Shown: positions 7,503 through 17,205 of the stretch, piece after piece
Layout: each line of letters begins with the position of its first letter
Position numbering within the stretch: the stretch's first letter is position 1
Source: Pseudomonas putida
GTDB taxonomy: Bacteria > Pseudomonadota > Gammaproteobacteria > Pseudomonadales > Pseudomonadaceae
Direction: 5' to 3'
DNA length: 64,000 bases
NCBI RefSeq assembly: GCF_028682475.1
Contig: NZ_JANHLE010000016.1
Span: 1-64,000 of the forward strand
The notes under the pieces: generated by a model
What the model saw: only the letters and a program-made list of their open reading frames with translations
Databases searched by the model: none
Told to the model about the DNA's origin: nothing
Program-made: the position numbers and the translations under genes

Positions 7503-9563
7503 TCAGAAATCCTTGCACAGGCGCAAGGCGTCGTAGATCGCCGCATGGGTGTTGCGCTGGGCCACGCAGTCACCGATGCGATACAGCAGGTAGCCTTCGC
7601 CCGATTGACTGAGGATCGGCTGCGGCTGGATCGCGAACAACGCCTCGACATCGATCTGGCCCTTGTTGCGCGAACCTTCCTTGAGCCCGTAGTAGAGCGC
7701 TTCGTCCGGCCGCACGCCGTTCTCGATCACCACTAGGTCGACCACCCGCTCCTCTTTGGCGCCGGTGTATTCGTTCTCCAGCACCGCCACCAGCTTGTCG
7801 CCCTCGCGGTAGACCTTCTCCAGCGCAAGATCGCCGGTCATGATCACTTCCTTGGGGTACATGCTGCGGTAGTAGGTCGGGAACGAGGTACCACCAATGG
7901 CCACGCCCGGCTTGATGTCGTCGGTGACGATCTCGACCTGGCTGCCTTTGTCGGCAAGGAAGTCGGCCACCGACATCCCGGTGAATTCGCAAATGGTGTC
8001 GTAGACCAGCACGTTCTTGCCCGGCGCCACCTTGCCGTCGAGCACGTCCCAGCTGCTGACCACCAGCCCTTCGGCGGCGCCCCAGTGCTCGTTCTGCTCG
8101 AGGAACGGATGACCGCCCACCGCCAGCACGATCACATCTGGACGCAGGTCCTTGATGGTGTCGATATCGGCAGCGGTGCCCAGGCGCAGGTCGACCTTCA
8201 GGCGCGCCAGCTCAAGCTGGTACCAGCGGGTGATACCGGCAATCTGATCGCGTTGCGGTGCCTTGGCGGCGATGCTGATCTGCCCGCCGATAGCGTCCTT
8301 CTTCTCGAACAGGGTGACGTCATGACCACGCTCGGCCGAGACCCGCGCCGCTTCCATCCCCGCTGGGCCTGCGCCAACCACCACCACCTTGCGCTTGGGC
8401 CCGGTGGTTTTTTCGATGATGTGCGGCACGCCCATGTATTCACGGGAAGTCGCGGCGTTCTGGATGCACAGCACATCCAGGCCCTGGTACTGGCGGTCGA
8501 TGCAGTAGTTGGCACCGACGCACTGTTTGATCTGGTCGACCTGGCCCATCTTGATCTTGGCGATCAGGTGCGGGTCGGCGATGTGCGCGCGGGTCATGCC
8601 GACCATGTCGACATAGCCGCCTTCGAGAATGCGCGTGGCCTGGTTCGGGTCCTTGATGTTCTGCGCGTGCAGCACCGGAACCTTGACCACTTCCTTGATC
8701 CCGGCCGCCAGGTGCAGGAACGGCTCCGGTGGATAACTCATGTTGGGGATAACGTTGGCCAGGGTGTTGTGGGTATCGCAGCCCGAACCGATCACCCCGA
8801 AGAAGTCGAGCATGCCGGTGGCGTCGTAGTACCTGGCGATTTCCTTCATGTCCTCGTGGCTGAGGCCATCGGGATGGAATTCGTCACCACAGATACGCAT
8901 GCCGACGCAGAAATCCGGGCCGACTTCGGCACGCACGGCCTTGAGCACTTCCAGGCCGAACTTCATCCGCCCTTCGAAGCTGCCGCCCCATTCGTCGGTA
9001 CGCTTGTTGACCCGCGGGCTCCAGAACTGGTCGATCATGTGCTGGTGCACGGCCGACAACTCGACGCCGTCCAGGCCGCCTTCTTTGGCCCGGCGCGCGG
9101 CTTGCGCGTAGTTGCCGATCACCCGCCAGATCTCCTCCGGCTCGATGGTCTTGCAGGTCGCGCGGTGCACCGGTTCACGAATACCCGAGGGCGACATCAG
9201 GGTCGGCCAGTTGAAGCCGTCCCAGCGCGAGCGCCGCCCCATGTGGGTAATCTGGATCATGATCTTGGCGCCGTGCTTGTGCATGGCGTCGGCCAGGTTC
9301 TGGAAGTGCGGGATGATGCGGTCGGTGGACAGGTTCACCGAGGCCCACCATTCCTGCGGGCTGTCGATGGCCACCACCGAGGAGCCGCCACAGATCGCCA
9401 GGCCCAGGCCGCCCTTGGCTTTCTCCTCGTAGTATTTGATGTAGCGCGCGGTGGTCATGCCGCCGTCGGTGGCGTAGACCTCAGCGTGCGCAGTGCTCAA
9501 TACGCGGTTGCGGATGGTCAGTTTGCCGATCTGGATCGGCTGGAACATTGCTTCGAAAGCCAT
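7503..9563 (-). CDS. dgcA: dimethylglycine demethylase flavoprotein DgcA
   Basis: Flavoenzyme of the trimethylamine-dehydrogenase / 2,4-dienoyl-CoA reductase type; it demethylates dimethylglycine to sarcosine. The 686 residues hold an N-terminal Old Yellow Enzyme TIM barrel (LTIRNRVLSTAH near 13-24), a linker with a [4Fe-4S] cysteine cluster (CVGANYCIDRQYQG, with a further Cys after it), and a C-terminal FAD/NAD domain (VVVVGAGPAGMEAARVSAERG). It sits 15 bp downstream of the DUF5943 gene. Induction by GbdR with dimethylglycine as ligand is known in P. aeruginosa. Confidence 0.93.
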   Translation of the reverse strand: MAFEAMFQPIQIGKLTIRNRVLSTAHAEVYATDGGMTTARYIKYYEEKAKGGLGLAICGGSSVVAIDSPQEWWASVNLSTDRIIPHFQNLADAMHKHGAKIMIQITHMGRRSRWDGFNWPTLMSPSGIREPVHRATCKTIEPEEIWRVIGNYAQAARRAKEGGLDGVELSAVHQHMIDQFWSPRVNKRTDEWGGSFEGRMKFGLEVLKAVRAEVGPDFCVGMRICGDEFHPDGLSHEDMKEIARYYDATGMLDFFGVIGSGCDTHNTLANVIPNMSYPPEPFLHLAAGIKEVVKVPVLHAQNIKDPNQATRILEGGYVDMVGMTRAHIADPHLIAKIKMGQVDQIKQCVGANYCIDRQYQGLDVLCIQNAATSREYMGVPHIIEKTTGPKRKVVVVGAGPAGMEAARVSAERGHDVTLFEKKDAIGGQISIAAKAPQRDQIAGITRWYQLELARLKVDLRLGTAADIDTIKDLRPDVIVLAVGGHPFLEQNEHWGAAEGLVVSSWDVLDGKVAPGKNVLVYDTICEFTGMSVADFLADKGSQVEIVTDDIKPGVAIGGTSFPTYYRSMYPKEVIMTGDLALEKVYREGDKLVAVLENEYTGAKEERVVDLVVIENGVRPDEALYYGLKEGSRNKGQIDVEALFAIQPQPILSQSGEGYLLYRIGDCVAQRNTHAAIYDALRLCKDF

Positions 9564-9578
9564 GACGAGATCCTCGAC

Positions 9579-10109
9579 TTACAGCGGCTTGACGATGAAC
9601 AGGCCGTCGTCGTGGCCTTCTTCCGAACCGCCGTAGACCTGCTCGGCGACCGTACGCATGGAGCTGCCGCGGGCGGCAAGAATCTGGTCCATGGCCCCGG
9701 CGAACCAGCCGGTGAACATGTAGTCGACCTTGCGCCCGACCTTGCCGTACACATAGACGAATGCCGAGTGTTCGAGCTTGACGCTGGCGGTGCCTTTTTC
9801 CAGGTCGATGTCCTGGATCTTGAACAGGCCCCAGCCGCGTTGCGACAGGCGCTTCATGTAGTGCTCGAACACCGCCACGCCTTCCAGGCCGTGGCATTCG
9901 GCTTCCTTCTCGCACCAGTGCCAGGCGGATTTGTAGCCGGCCTTGTAGAGGATCTCGGCATAGGCTTCAGCGCCCAGCACTTCCTCGATGCCCATGTGGT
10001 TGTTGACGAAAAAATGCCGCGGTACGTAGAGCATCGGCAGGGCATCGCTGGTCCAGACACCGGTCTCGCTGTCGACTTCGATAGGCAATTGCGGGGCGAT
10101 CTTGGCCAT
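9579..10109 (-). CDS. conserved DUF5943-type protein of the dimethylglycine operon
   Basis: A 176-residue soluble protein with no signal peptide. Its position between the dipeptidase and dgcA matches the gene known from P. aeruginosa (PA5397 from memory), which I recall as a DUF5943 protein related to the V4R ligand-binding fold. Visible features are an acidic N-terminus, a WHWCEKEAECHGLEGV stretch with two Cys and two His, and a KVDYMFTGWFAGAMDQILAARG segment. GGAG lies before the ATG. Function unknown; co-transcription suggests a helper of betaine or dimethylglycine demethylation. Confidence 0.8.
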   Translation of the reverse strand: MAKIAPQLPIEVDSETGVWTSDALPMLYVPRHFFVNNHMGIEEVLGAEAYAEILYKAGYKSAWHWCEKEAECHGLEGVAVFEHYMKRLSQRGWGLFKIQDIDLEKGTASVKLEHSAFVYVYGKVGRKVDYMFTGWFAGAMDQILAARGSSMRTVAEQVYGGSEEGHDDGLFIVKPL

Positions 10110-10184
10110 GGAAACTCAACTCCAGAAAATTTGGTTGGCTGCCCCTGCGCCGGTGGCAGGGGTCGGAAGACGGTTACTGGCGGC

Positions 10185-11162
10185 TTATTCGCCCCAAACG
10201 TCTTTGAGGACGTTGACCCAGTTTTCACCCATGATCTTGCGCACCACGCGCTCGCTATGGCCGCGCTTGAGCAGGGTTTCGGTGAGGTTGGGGAACTCGC
10301 CCACGGTGCGGATGCCCAGCGGGTTGATGATCTTGCCGAAATTGGTCAGGCGCCGGGCGTAGCCCTTGTCGTGGGTCAGGTACTCGAAGAAGTCCTGGCC
10401 ATGGCCCTGGGTGAAGTCGGTGCCGATACCGATGGCGTCTTCGCCGACGATGTTCATGGTGTATTCGATGGCTTCGGCGTAGTCGTCGATGGTCGAGTCG
10501 ATGCCTTTGGCCAGGAACGGCGCGAACATGGTCACGCCAACAAAACCGCCGTGGTCGGCAATGAACTTGAGTTCTTCATCGGACTTGTTGCGCGGGTGCT
10601 CCTTGAGCCCGGAAGGCAGGCAGTGGGAATAGCACACCGGCTTTTTCGATTCGAGAATGACTTCTTCGGAGGTCTTGGAACCGACATGGGACAGGTCGCA
10701 CATGACGCCGACGCGGTTCATTTCCACGACGATTTCCCGACCGAAGCCCGACAGGCCGCCGTCGCGCTCGTAGCAGCCGGTGCCGACCAGGTTCTGGGTG
10801 TTGTAGCACATCTGCACGATGCCGACGCCGAGCTGCTTGAACACCTCGACATAGCCGATCTGGTCTTCATAGGCGTGGGCGTTCTGGAAGCCGAAGAGGA
10901 TGCCGGTTTTACCCAGCTCCTTGGCCTTGCGGATGTCGGCGGTGGTACGCACCGGCATGACCAGGTCGGCGTTGTCGCGAATCAGTTTCTGGCTGGCGGC
11001 AATGTTGTTGACCGTGGCCTGGAAGCCTTCCCAGACCGACACCGTGCAGTTGGCAGCAGTCAGGCCGCCCTTGCGCATGTCTTCGAACAGCTCGCGGTTC
11101 CATTTGGCAATGATCAGCCCGTCGATAACGATGCTGTCGGCGTGTAATTCGGCTGGGCTCAT
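10185..11162 (-). CDS. membrane-dipeptidase family (peptidase M19) metalloenzyme
   Basis: First gene of the leftward dgc/etf operon. The 325-residue protein resembles renal (M19) dipeptidases: SIVIDGLIIAKWN at the start, GFQNAHAYEDQIGY, CDLSHVGSKTSEEVILES and GIGTDFTQG near the end, where metal ligands of this TIM-barrel family usually lie. No signal peptide is seen, so it is probably cytoplasmic. The GGGGACAGCCTG segment before the ATG provides a ribosome site. The family includes amidohydrolases acting on small N-acyl or dipeptide substrates; the role in betaine catabolism is not known. Confidence 0.85.
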   Translation of the reverse strand: MSPAELHADSIVIDGLIIAKWNRELFEDMRKGGLTAANCTVSVWEGFQATVNNIAASQKLIRDNADLVMPVRTTADIRKAKELGKTGILFGFQNAHAYEDQIGYVEVFKQLGVGIVQMCYNTQNLVGTGCYERDGGLSGFGREIVVEMNRVGVMCDLSHVGSKTSEEVILESKKPVCYSHCLPSGLKEHPRNKSDEELKFIADHGGFVGVTMFAPFLAKGIDSTIDDYAEAIEYTMNIVGEDAIGIGTDFTQGHGQDFFEYLTHDKGYARRLTNFGKIINPLGIRTVGEFPNLTETLLKRGHSERVVRKIMGENWVNVLKDVWGE

Positions 11163-11405
11163 CAGGCTGTCCCCTTTATTGGCATTACCTGCGCCGAATC
11201 GTCTGCCGGCGCTTTGGGGCCAGCATATGCCTAGGGGCCAGGTCGCTAAGATGCAAAAACGACAGGGGAATTGCCGAAAGCGTCAAACCGCGACAAAGGG
11301 CTATCGCAAGTTTCATTCGGAGGGTGACGGGCTAGCGACTACCCTGTTCTTTGCTGCGGCACTGAGCGAGAATCGGTGCCCATGTTCCCCGGGGAGGATG
11401 ATTGA

Positions 11406-11813
11406 ATGAAATCGATGGTTTGGCTGGTTCTGGCCGCGCTGGCCTTTGGTGCCCACGCCAGTGAGGAAGACAGTACGCCGTGCGACAACGTCGAAACCGA
11501 CCAGCAGAACTACGACTGCGCCCTGTTCAGCCGCACCACCGCCGAACGTGAGCTCAACGCCGCGTTTACCGATCTGCTGGATCGCATCAAAGAGCAGTAC
11601 GCCGGTCAAGGCACGAAGATCGCCGAATTGAGCAAACGCCTGAACGACGCCGAAACCCTCTGGAAACAGCTGCGCGACGCCGACTGCAAGGTCGAGACCT
11701 TCGACCAGGCGCCCGGCAAAGCCTTCGACGCCGCCCAGAACACCTGCCTGGCACAACGTAGCGACGACCGCTCCGAATACCTGCAGACCCTGGGTCTGCA
11801 AAACTCCGATTGA
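11406..11813 (+). CDS. secreted LprI/DUF1311-family protein
   Basis: Small periplasmic protein of 135 residues with a signal peptide (about residues 1-18, ending FGAHAS). The mature part begins with a Cys-containing segment and shows the DUF1311 pattern NYDCALFSRTTAERELNAAF, with later Cys in RDADCKVETF and QNTCLAQRS. DUF1311 is found in lysozyme-inhibitor LprI-like proteins, but most members have no tested role. GGGGAGGATGATTG precedes the ATG. It may share a transcript with the DUF3010 gene 7 bp downstream. Confidence 0.82.
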   Translation: MKSMVWLVLAALAFGAHASEEDSTPCDNVETDQQNYDCALFSRTTAERELNAAFTDLLDRIKEQYAGQGTKIAELSKRLNDAETLWKQLRDADCKVETFDQAPGKAFDAAQNTCLAQRSDDRSEYLQTLGLQNSD

Positions 11814-11820
11814 GAACAGC

Positions 11821-12243
11821 ATGAAAATCTGCGGAATTGAAATCAAAGGCAGCGAAGCGCTGCTCGCTGTCGCCGCGCTGGACGGCGCAAGCCCGGTGCA
11901 TGTTGCCCTGGCGACGAAAAAGATCGCTCTGGAAGACGACGAGCAGGCAGACAACGTCAAAGCCTTCGCCAGCCAGGCCCGGCAGTTCATCGCTGAACAC
12001 GGCATCAGCCACCTGGCGATCAAGAAGCGCAGCAAGAAAGGCGACTTCGCCGGCGGCCCGACCACCTTCAAGATTGAAGGCGTGCTGCAGTTGCTGGACA
12101 ACTGCGAAGTGGAACTGGTTTCACCGCAAACCGTCAGTGCCCAGGCCAAGAAACACAATATCGAGCTGCCCGCGTCGTTGAACAAATACCAGCACGAAGC
12201 CTTCAAGAGCGCTTGTGCGGTGTTGCTCAAGCGCCACGCATGA
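11821..12243 (+). CDS. DUF3010 family protein
   Basis: A 140-residue soluble protein matching the DUF3010 family (MKICGIEIKGSEALLA start, IKKRSKKGDFAGGP in the middle, QHEAFKSACAVLL at the end). The start resembles an RNase-H-like fold strand, and the family has no established function that I can name. It begins 7 bp after the LprI-like gene. Its stop codon overlaps a possible ATG of the FRG-domain gene, so the two may be translationally coupled. Confidence 0.82.
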   Translation: MKICGIEIKGSEALLAVAALDGASPVHVALATKKIALEDDEQADNVKAFASQARQFIAEHGISHLAIKKRSKKGDFAGGPTTFKIEGVLQLLDNCEVELVSPQTVSAQAKKHNIELPASLNKYQHEAFKSACAVLLKRHA

Positions 12244-13178
12244 GCTCGCGCCCCTCTGAAGACATGAAGCACTTTCACGCTGAAACCTATGAGGCATTTC
12301 ATTCCATCATTACAGAGCTGAAGAAGCAGTCACCGGGAGAGTTGTGGTTCCGAGGACACTCCTGTTCTAACTACGCTCTCACACCAGGTGCCCTGCGCGA
12401 TCTGACACCGATCACCGACTGGAAGGGAGAACGGGTAAAAAAAGGGCAACCAAAAATTTCTGAGAGTTGTGTCGTTGCCGGTGTGAATGCGGAGGACATG
12501 CTCTCTGCATTCAAAAATGAGGCTAATCCTTATCTGACGGAAAAACCGGAAAATGACTTTGAGTGGATGTTCATCGCGCAACACTACGGTTTGCCTACAC
12601 GCTTACTAGACTGGTCGAAATGCCCACTGGTTGCGCTTTTTTTCGCCACTCATGCAGCCAAGCCCAAGAGTGGGAAAGCTGCAAACCATTCATCCGCAGA
12701 CGATGATTGCTCCGGGCGCTCCTCTTCGGCAGCGGTGTTTGTAATAGACCCTGTAGCTATCAACAACGAAGCCCACTTTCATCCGACCGTTCTTGATTTC
12801 CAGAAAGATGCAGAACGCTACCAACAGTTCCTTGATCCAATGAATACCCGGCACCCGCTGGACCATCCTGTCTGTCTATACGCTCCACATATGACTGAAC
12901 GAATCAAAGCTCAGCATGGATGCTTCAGTTTGCACGGCCGAATGGTCCACCATCTGGACTATTACAACGTACTCCGCCCGCATATCACTAAAATTTTGAT
13001 TCCTCTGAATGCTTTACAGGGCATGAAAAAGGCCCTCAAGCACCAAAACGTCACCAAGAAGTCGATTTATCCAAAAGCGGCCGGCGACAAGTCGCTGGTT
13101 GAAATCGCAGAACGGATAAAACAGCGTGAAAAGGACCAATACGAAAAACGCCTCGCCGAGCTTTTCGAACCCTTGTGA
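12240..13178 (+). CDS. FRG-domain protein (possible defence or toxin-like gene)
   Basis: A 312-residue protein with an N-terminal FRG domain: GELWFRGHSCSNYAL near 30-45 and the second signature IAQHYGLPTRLLDWSKCPLV near 110-130. FRG proteins are often found in mobile or defence islands, and their biochemical activity is unclear. Base composition is visibly lower in GC than the neighbours, suggesting transfer. Start choice is uncertain: the ATG at 12240 overlaps the DUF3010 stop (ATGA), and an ATG at 12264 begins MKHFHAETYEA. It ends 5 bp before the convergent cdhR stop. Confidence 0.8.
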   Translation: MSSRPSEDMKHFHAETYEAFHSIITELKKQSPGELWFRGHSCSNYALTPGALRDLTPITDWKGERVKKGQPKISESCVVAGVNAEDMLSAFKNEANPYLTEKPENDFEWMFIAQHYGLPTRLLDWSKCPLVALFFATHAAKPKSGKAANHSSADDDCSGRSSSAAVFVIDPVAINNEAHFHPTVLDFQKDAERYQQFLDPMNTRHPLDHPVCLYAPHMTERIKAQHGCFSLHGRMVHHLDYYNVLRPHITKILIPLNALQGMKKALKHQNVTKKSIYPKAAGDKSLVEIAERIKQREKDQYEKRLAELFEPL

Positions 13179-13183
13179 ATCGA

Positions 13184-14149
13184 TCACCCCTCAGCCTGTA
13201 GGTTCATCCCTCTAAGGGGTATACGGTCCTCCCGTGGACAACGCTCAAAGCGCGCCCGGTAGCAGCGGGTAAAGTACGAGGCCGACTCGAAACCGCAGGC
13301 AATACTCACCTCCAGCACGCTCATGTCGGTCTGGCGCAGCAGTTGCCGCGCCTTGTCCAGGCGCAGGCGCAGGTAGAAGCCGCTGGGGGTGTCGTGCAGG
13401 TACAAGCGGAACAGGCGCTCCAGCTGACGCCGGGTCACCTGCACCGACCCGGCCAGCACCAGGGTGTTGAGCGGTTGCTCGGTGTTGCGCTCCATTTCGC
13501 CGATCACCTGCACCAGTTTCTTGTTGCTGATGCCGTAGCGTGAGGCGATCTGCATGCGCTGGTGATCCTGGCGTGGGCGAATGCGCCCGAGTACGAACTG
13601 TTCGGACACCTGGATCGCCAGCTCTGGGCCGTGAGCCTGGGCGATCAGATCGAGCATCAGGTCAATCGATGCCGTACCCCCGGCCGAGGTGATGCGCCGT
13701 CGATCGACCTCGAACAGCTCCTGCGTCGCCTGCAGCTGTGGATAAGATTCCTTGAACGCCTCCAGCGCCTCCCAGTGCAGGGTCACCCGGTGGCCATCGA
13801 GCAGACCGGCTTCGGCCAGAACCACCGTACCTGTGTCGATACCGCCAAGCACCACACCGTCGTGATCGAGCTTGCGCAGCCAGTGCTGCAGCGCCGGACT
13901 GAAGCTGCCCAGCGGCTCGAACCCGGCCACCACCAGCAGGGTGGCACCTTTGCCCAGCGGCTGCAGCGCGCCATCGGCGTTGACCGACATGCCATTGCTG
14001 GCCTGCACCGCCCCGCCCTCTATGCTCAACACCTGCCAGCGGTACAACCCGCCGCGAAAGCGGTTGGCCACCCGCAGCGGCTCGATCGCCGAGATAAAGC
14101 CGATCGCGGAAAAACCGGGGAGCAACAGAAAGTAGAAATCCTGGGGCAT
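13184..14149 (-). CDS. cdhR: GlxA/AraC-family activator CdhR of carnitine catabolism
   Basis: Transcription factor with an N-terminal DJ-1/PfpI-like ligand domain (FYFLLLPGFSAIGFISAIEP near 4-23) and a C-terminal double helix-turn-helix AraC domain (VTRRQLERLFRLYLHDTPSG, then CGFESASYFTRCYRARF). Divergent from caiX and the carnitine genes, as CdhR is in P. aeruginosa. 321 residues from the ATG at 14149; the frame stays open to 14266 and the ribosome site is weak, so a slightly longer form is possible. An exact DnaA box lies at 13737. CdhR versus another GlxA paralogue is decided by context. Confidence 0.87.
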   Translation of the reverse strand: MPQDFYFLLLPGFSAIGFISAIEPLRVANRFRGGLYRWQVLSIEGGAVQASNGMSVNADGALQPLGKGATLLVVAGFEPLGSFSPALQHWLRKLDHDGVVLGGIDTGTVVLAEAGLLDGHRVTLHWEALEAFKESYPQLQATQELFEVDRRRITSAGGTASIDLMLDLIAQAHGPELAIQVSEQFVLGRIRPRQDHQRMQIASRYGISNKKLVQVIGEMERNTEQPLNTLVLAGSVQVTRRQLERLFRLYLHDTPSGFYLRLRLDKARQLLRQTDMSVLEVSIACGFESASYFTRCYRARFERCPREDRIPLRGMNLQAEG

Positions 14150-14189
14150 AGCGAACGACTCGACGGCCACGGGTCTGCGGTTAATACCC

Positions 14190-14235
14190 TGCAGGTCGCC
14201 CCTGTGCAAGTGCTGGTCGCCAGGGTGCGTATTTT
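14190..14235 (+). promoter_or_regulatory. candidate activator site upstream of caiX (21-bp-spaced repeats)
   Basis: GGTCGCC occurs twice in direct orientation at 14194-14200 and 14215-14221, exactly 21 bp apart. The first copy belongs to CGCCCCTGT (14197-14205), which differs by one base from CGACCCTGT in the cbcX region. This is the geometry of an AraC-family activator site. GbdR or CdhR is the likely binder by regulon knowledge. Confidence 0.4.
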
Positions 14236-14320
14236 GCCGTTGCGGTGCGCGTAGTTTGATCAGCACGGCCCGCAGAGGCCTCCCCCTATAACAATTAGAA
14301 CTGCCGCTGGAGGAGCCACC

Positions 14321-15265
14321 ATGAACAGATTGATCAGCCGTAGCCTACTGATGCTCGTCGGTACCGCAATCCTCAGCACCAACGTAGTGGCCGCCGAACC
14401 GGCCGTTTGCAAGAACGTGCGCCTTGGCGTGGTCAACTGGACCGACGTGATGGCCACCAGCGCCATGACCCAGGTGCTGCTCGACGGCCTCGGCTACAAG
14501 ACCAAGCAGACCAGTGCCTCGCAACAGATCATCTTCGCCGGTATTCGTGACCAGCGTCTGGACATGTTCCTCGGCTACTGGAACCCGATCATGACCCAGA
14601 CCATCACCCCCTTCATCGACGCCAAACAGGTCAAGGTCCTTGATCAACCCAGCCTCAACGACGCCCGCGCCACCCTCGCCGTACCCAAGTACCTGGCCGA
14701 CAAGGGCCTGAAAACCTTCGCCGACATCGCCAGGTTTGAAAAGGAGCTGGGCGGCAAGATCTACGGTATCGAACCCGGCTCCGGCGCCAACACCCAGATC
14801 AAGGCGATGATCAGCAAGAACCAGTTCGGTCTGGGCAAATTCCAGCTGGTCGAATCCAGCGAGGCCGGGATGCTCGCCGCCGTCGACCGTGCTGTGCGAC
14901 GCAATGAGGCCGTGGTGTTCTTCGGCTGGGCGCCGCACCCGATGAACGTCAACATCGACATGGCCTACCTCAGCGGCAGCGAAGACGCCCTCGGCCCGGA
15001 CGAAGGCCGCGCCACGGTGTGGACGGTTACCGCACCGGATTACGCCGAGCGTTGCCCGAATGCCAACCGGCTACTGAGCAACCTGAAATTCAGCGCTGAA
15101 GACGAGAGCCGCATGATGCAACCGCTGCTCGAGCACAAGGACGCGCTGGCATCCGCCCGGCAGTGGCTCAAGGACCACCCCGAGGACAAGGCGCGGTGGC
15201 TTGAAGGGGTGACCACCTTCGACGGCAAGCCTGCTGCTGAAAACCTCAAGCTGACTGCCAACTGA
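14321..15265 (+). CDS. caiX: periplasmic carnitine-binding protein CaiX
   Basis: Substrate-binding protein that delivers carnitine to the CbcWV permease. 314 residues with a signal peptide ending at about VVAAEPAV. It belongs to the OpuAC/ProX-like quaternary-amine binding family: [31 protein letters not shown] and [10 protein letters not shown] supply the aromatic residues that cage trimethylammonium groups. Strong ribosome site GGAGGAG. It heads the carnitine operon and is a paralogue of cbcX in this window. No permease is encoded beside it, which fits the known sharing of CbcWV. Confidence 0.92.
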   Translation: MNRLISRSLLMLVGTAILSTNVVAAEPAVCKNVRLGVVNWTDVMATSAMTQVLLDGLGYKTKQTSASQQIIFAGIRDQRLDMFLGYWNPIMTQTITPFIDAKQVKVLDQPSLNDARATLAVPKYLADKGLKTFADIARFEKELGGKIYGIEPGSGANTQIKAMISKNQFGLGKFQLVESSEAGMLAAVDRAVRRNEAVVFFGWAPHPMNVNIDMAYLSGSEDALGPDEGRATVWTVTAPDYAERCPNANRLLSNLKFSAEDESRMMQPLLEHKDALASARQWLKDHPEDKARWLEGVTTFDGKPAAENLKLTAN

Positions 15266-15273
15266 CAGCCCCT

Positions 15274-15300
15274 GTGGGAGCGGGCCTTGCCCGCGATGGC
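15274..15300. repeat. single REP element between caiX and cdhC
   Basis: CTGTGGGAGCGGGCCTTGCC followed by CGCGATGG matches one arm of the REP consensus with one inserted base. It lies in the 61-bp gap after the highly expressed binding-protein gene, where it could protect the caiX mRNA end. Confidence 0.6.
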
Positions 15301-15326
15301 CCCAACACGCCCGAAGGAAACCGCCC

Positions 15327-16211
15327 ATGAACCACGACGTCATCATCACCTGCGCCCTGACCGGCGCCGGTGACACCGCCAGCAAGAGCCACCTGGTCCC
15401 CGTCACCCCCAAACAGATCGCCGCAGCCGCCGTGGAAGCAGCCAAAGCCGGTGCCACGGTAGTCCACTGCCACGTCCGCGACCCGCAAACCGGCCGCTTC
15501 AGCCGCGATGTCGCGCTGTACCGCGAAGTGATGGAACGCATCCGCGAAGCCGATGTGGACATCATCGTCAACCTCACTGCCGGTATGGGCGGCGACCTGG
15601 AAATCGGCCCAGGCGAAACACCGCTAGAGTTCGGCGCGGGCACCGACCTGATCGGCGCGCTGGAGCGCCTGGCGCATGTCGAGGCACTGTTACCAGAGAT
15701 CTGCACCCTGGACTGCGGCACCCTCAACTTCGGCGACGGCAACAGCATCTATGTTTCCACCCCGGCCCAATTGCGTGCCGGCGCCAAGCGCATCACCGAA
15801 CTGGGGGTCAAAGCCGAGCTGGAAATCTTCGACACCGGCCACCTGTGGTTCGCCAAACAGATGATCAAGGAAGGTTTGCTCGACGACCCACTGTTCCAGC
15901 TGTGCCTGGGCATTCCCTGGGGCGCGCCGGCCGACACCACCACCATGAAAGCCATGGTCGACAACCTGCCTGCGGGCGTGACCTGGGCTGGCTTCGGTAT
16001 TGGCCGCATGCAGATGCCCATGGCTGCGCAGGCGGTGCTGCTCGGCGGCAACGTGCGTGTAGGCCTGGAGGACAACCTGTACCTGGACAAAGGCGTATTG
16101 GCCAGCAACGGCCAATTGGTCGAACGCGCCACGGAAATCCTCAGCCGCCTCGGCGCACGGGTGCTTACCCCTGCTGAAGGCCGCGCGAAAATGAACCTGA
16201 GCCGTCGCTGA
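15327..16211 (+). CDS. cdhC: dehydrocarnitine cleavage enzyme CdhC (BKACE family)
   Basis: Beta-keto acid cleavage enzyme that reacts 3-dehydrocarnitine with acetyl-CoA to give betainyl-CoA and acetoacetate. The 294-residue TIM barrel has the zinc-binding [15 protein letters not shown] stretch (H47, H49). AAGGA lies before the ATG. It is followed by cdhA and cdhB, the steps before and after it in the path from carnitine to glycine betaine. Confidence 0.92.
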   Translation: MNHDVIITCALTGAGDTASKSHLVPVTPKQIAAAAVEAAKAGATVVHCHVRDPQTGRFSRDVALYREVMERIREADVDIIVNLTAGMGGDLEIGPGETPLEFGAGTDLIGALERLAHVEALLPEICTLDCGTLNFGDGNSIYVSTPAQLRAGAKRITELGVKAELEIFDTGHLWFAKQMIKEGLLDDPLFQLCLGIPWGAPADTTTMKAMVDNLPAGVTWAGFGIGRMQMPMAAQAVLLGGNVRVGLEDNLYLDKGVLASNGQLVERATEILSRLGARVLTPAEGRAKMNLSRR

Positions 16212-16226
16212 TTGCAGGAGTTAATG

Positions 16227-17192
16227 ATGAGTTTTATTACCGAGATCAAGACCTTTGCAGCCCTGGGCAGTGGCGTGATCGGCAGCGGCTGGGTCGCCCG
16301 CGCCCTGGCCCACGGCCTCGATGTAGTGGCCTGGGACCCGGCGCCCGGCGCTGAAGCGGCGCTGCGCCAACGTATCGCCAAAGCCTGGTCGGCCCTGGAA
16401 AAACAGGGCCTGGCGCCCGGTGCGGCACAGGATCGCCTGCGCTTCGTCGCAACCATCGAGGAGTGCGTGCGCGATGCCGACTTCATCCAGGAGAGCGCCC
16501 CCGAGCGCCTCGACCTCAAGCTCGACCTGCACAGCAAGATCAGCGCGGCGGCCAAGCCTAACGCACTGATCGGTTCCAGTACTTCGGGCCTTTTGCCCAG
16601 TGAGTTCTACGAATCGGCAACCCATCCTGAACGCTGTGTGGTCGGCCACCCATTCAACCCGGTGTACCTGTTGCCGCTGGTGGAAATCGTCGGCAGCAAC
16701 AAGACCGCACCTGAAGCCATCGAGGCGGCCAAAACGGTCTATAGCGCCTTGGGCATGCGGCCGCTGCATGTACGCAAGGAAGTCCCCGGCTTTATCGCCG
16801 ACCGCCTGCTCGAAGCGCTGTGGCGCGAAGCCCTGCACCTGGTCAACGACGGCGTGGCGACCACCGGCGAGATCGACGATGCCATCCGCTTTGGCGCCGG
16901 TTTGCGCTGGTCGTTCATGGGCACCTTTCTCACCTACACCCTGGCCGGTGGCGATGCCGGCATGCGTCACTTCATGGCGCAGTTCGGCCCGGCGCTACAA
17001 CTGCCATGGACCTACCTGCCGGCGCCGGAGCTGACTGATGGCTTGATCGACGCTGTGGTCGAAGGCACCAGCGAACAGCTGGGTGAACGCAGCATCAGTT
17101 CGCTGGAGCGCTATCGTGATGATTGCCTGCTGGCCGTGCTGGAGGCGGTAAAAACCACCAAGGCCAAGCACGGCATGGCCTTCAGCGACTGA
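16227..17192 (+). CDS. cdhA: L-carnitine 3-dehydrogenase CdhA
   Basis: NAD-dependent oxidation of L-carnitine to 3-dehydrocarnitine. The protein belongs to the 3-hydroxyacyl-CoA dehydrogenase family: Rossmann motif [18 protein letters not shown] near 12-29, then [16 protein letters not shown] in the substrate region. The second of two adjacent ATGs (16227) is preferred because GCAGGAG lies 7 bases upstream; this gives 321 residues, the expected length. The gene follows cdhC by 15 bp. Confidence 0.93.
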   Translation: MSFITEIKTFAALGSGVIGSGWVARALAHGLDVVAWDPAPGAEAALRQRIAKAWSALEKQGLAPGAAQDRLRFVATIEECVRDADFIQESAPERLDLKLDLHSKISAAAKPNALIGSSTSGLLPSEFYESATHPERCVVGHPFNPVYLLPLVEIVGSNKTAPEAIEAAKTVYSALGMRPLHVRKEVPGFIADRLLEALWREALHLVNDGVATTGEIDDAIRFGAGLRWSFMGTFLTYTLAGGDAGMRHFMAQFGPALQLPWTYLPAPELTDGLIDAVVEGTSEQLGERSISSLERYRDDCLLAVLEAVKTTKAKHGMAFSD

Positions 17193-17205
17193 CCGGAGCC
17201 CTCGG

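Noticed and set aside
8085..11147. Very long open frame on the plus strand opposite dgcA, the DUF5943 gene and the dipeptidase
   Set aside because: It is antisense to three well-recognised genes, has no family motifs, and is His/Asp/Val-rich as expected for reverse frames of high-GC genes.
12213..13178. Start of the FRG gene at 12213
   Set aside because: That start lies inside DUF3010 without a ribosome site; 12240 (overlap ATGA) or 12264 are better.
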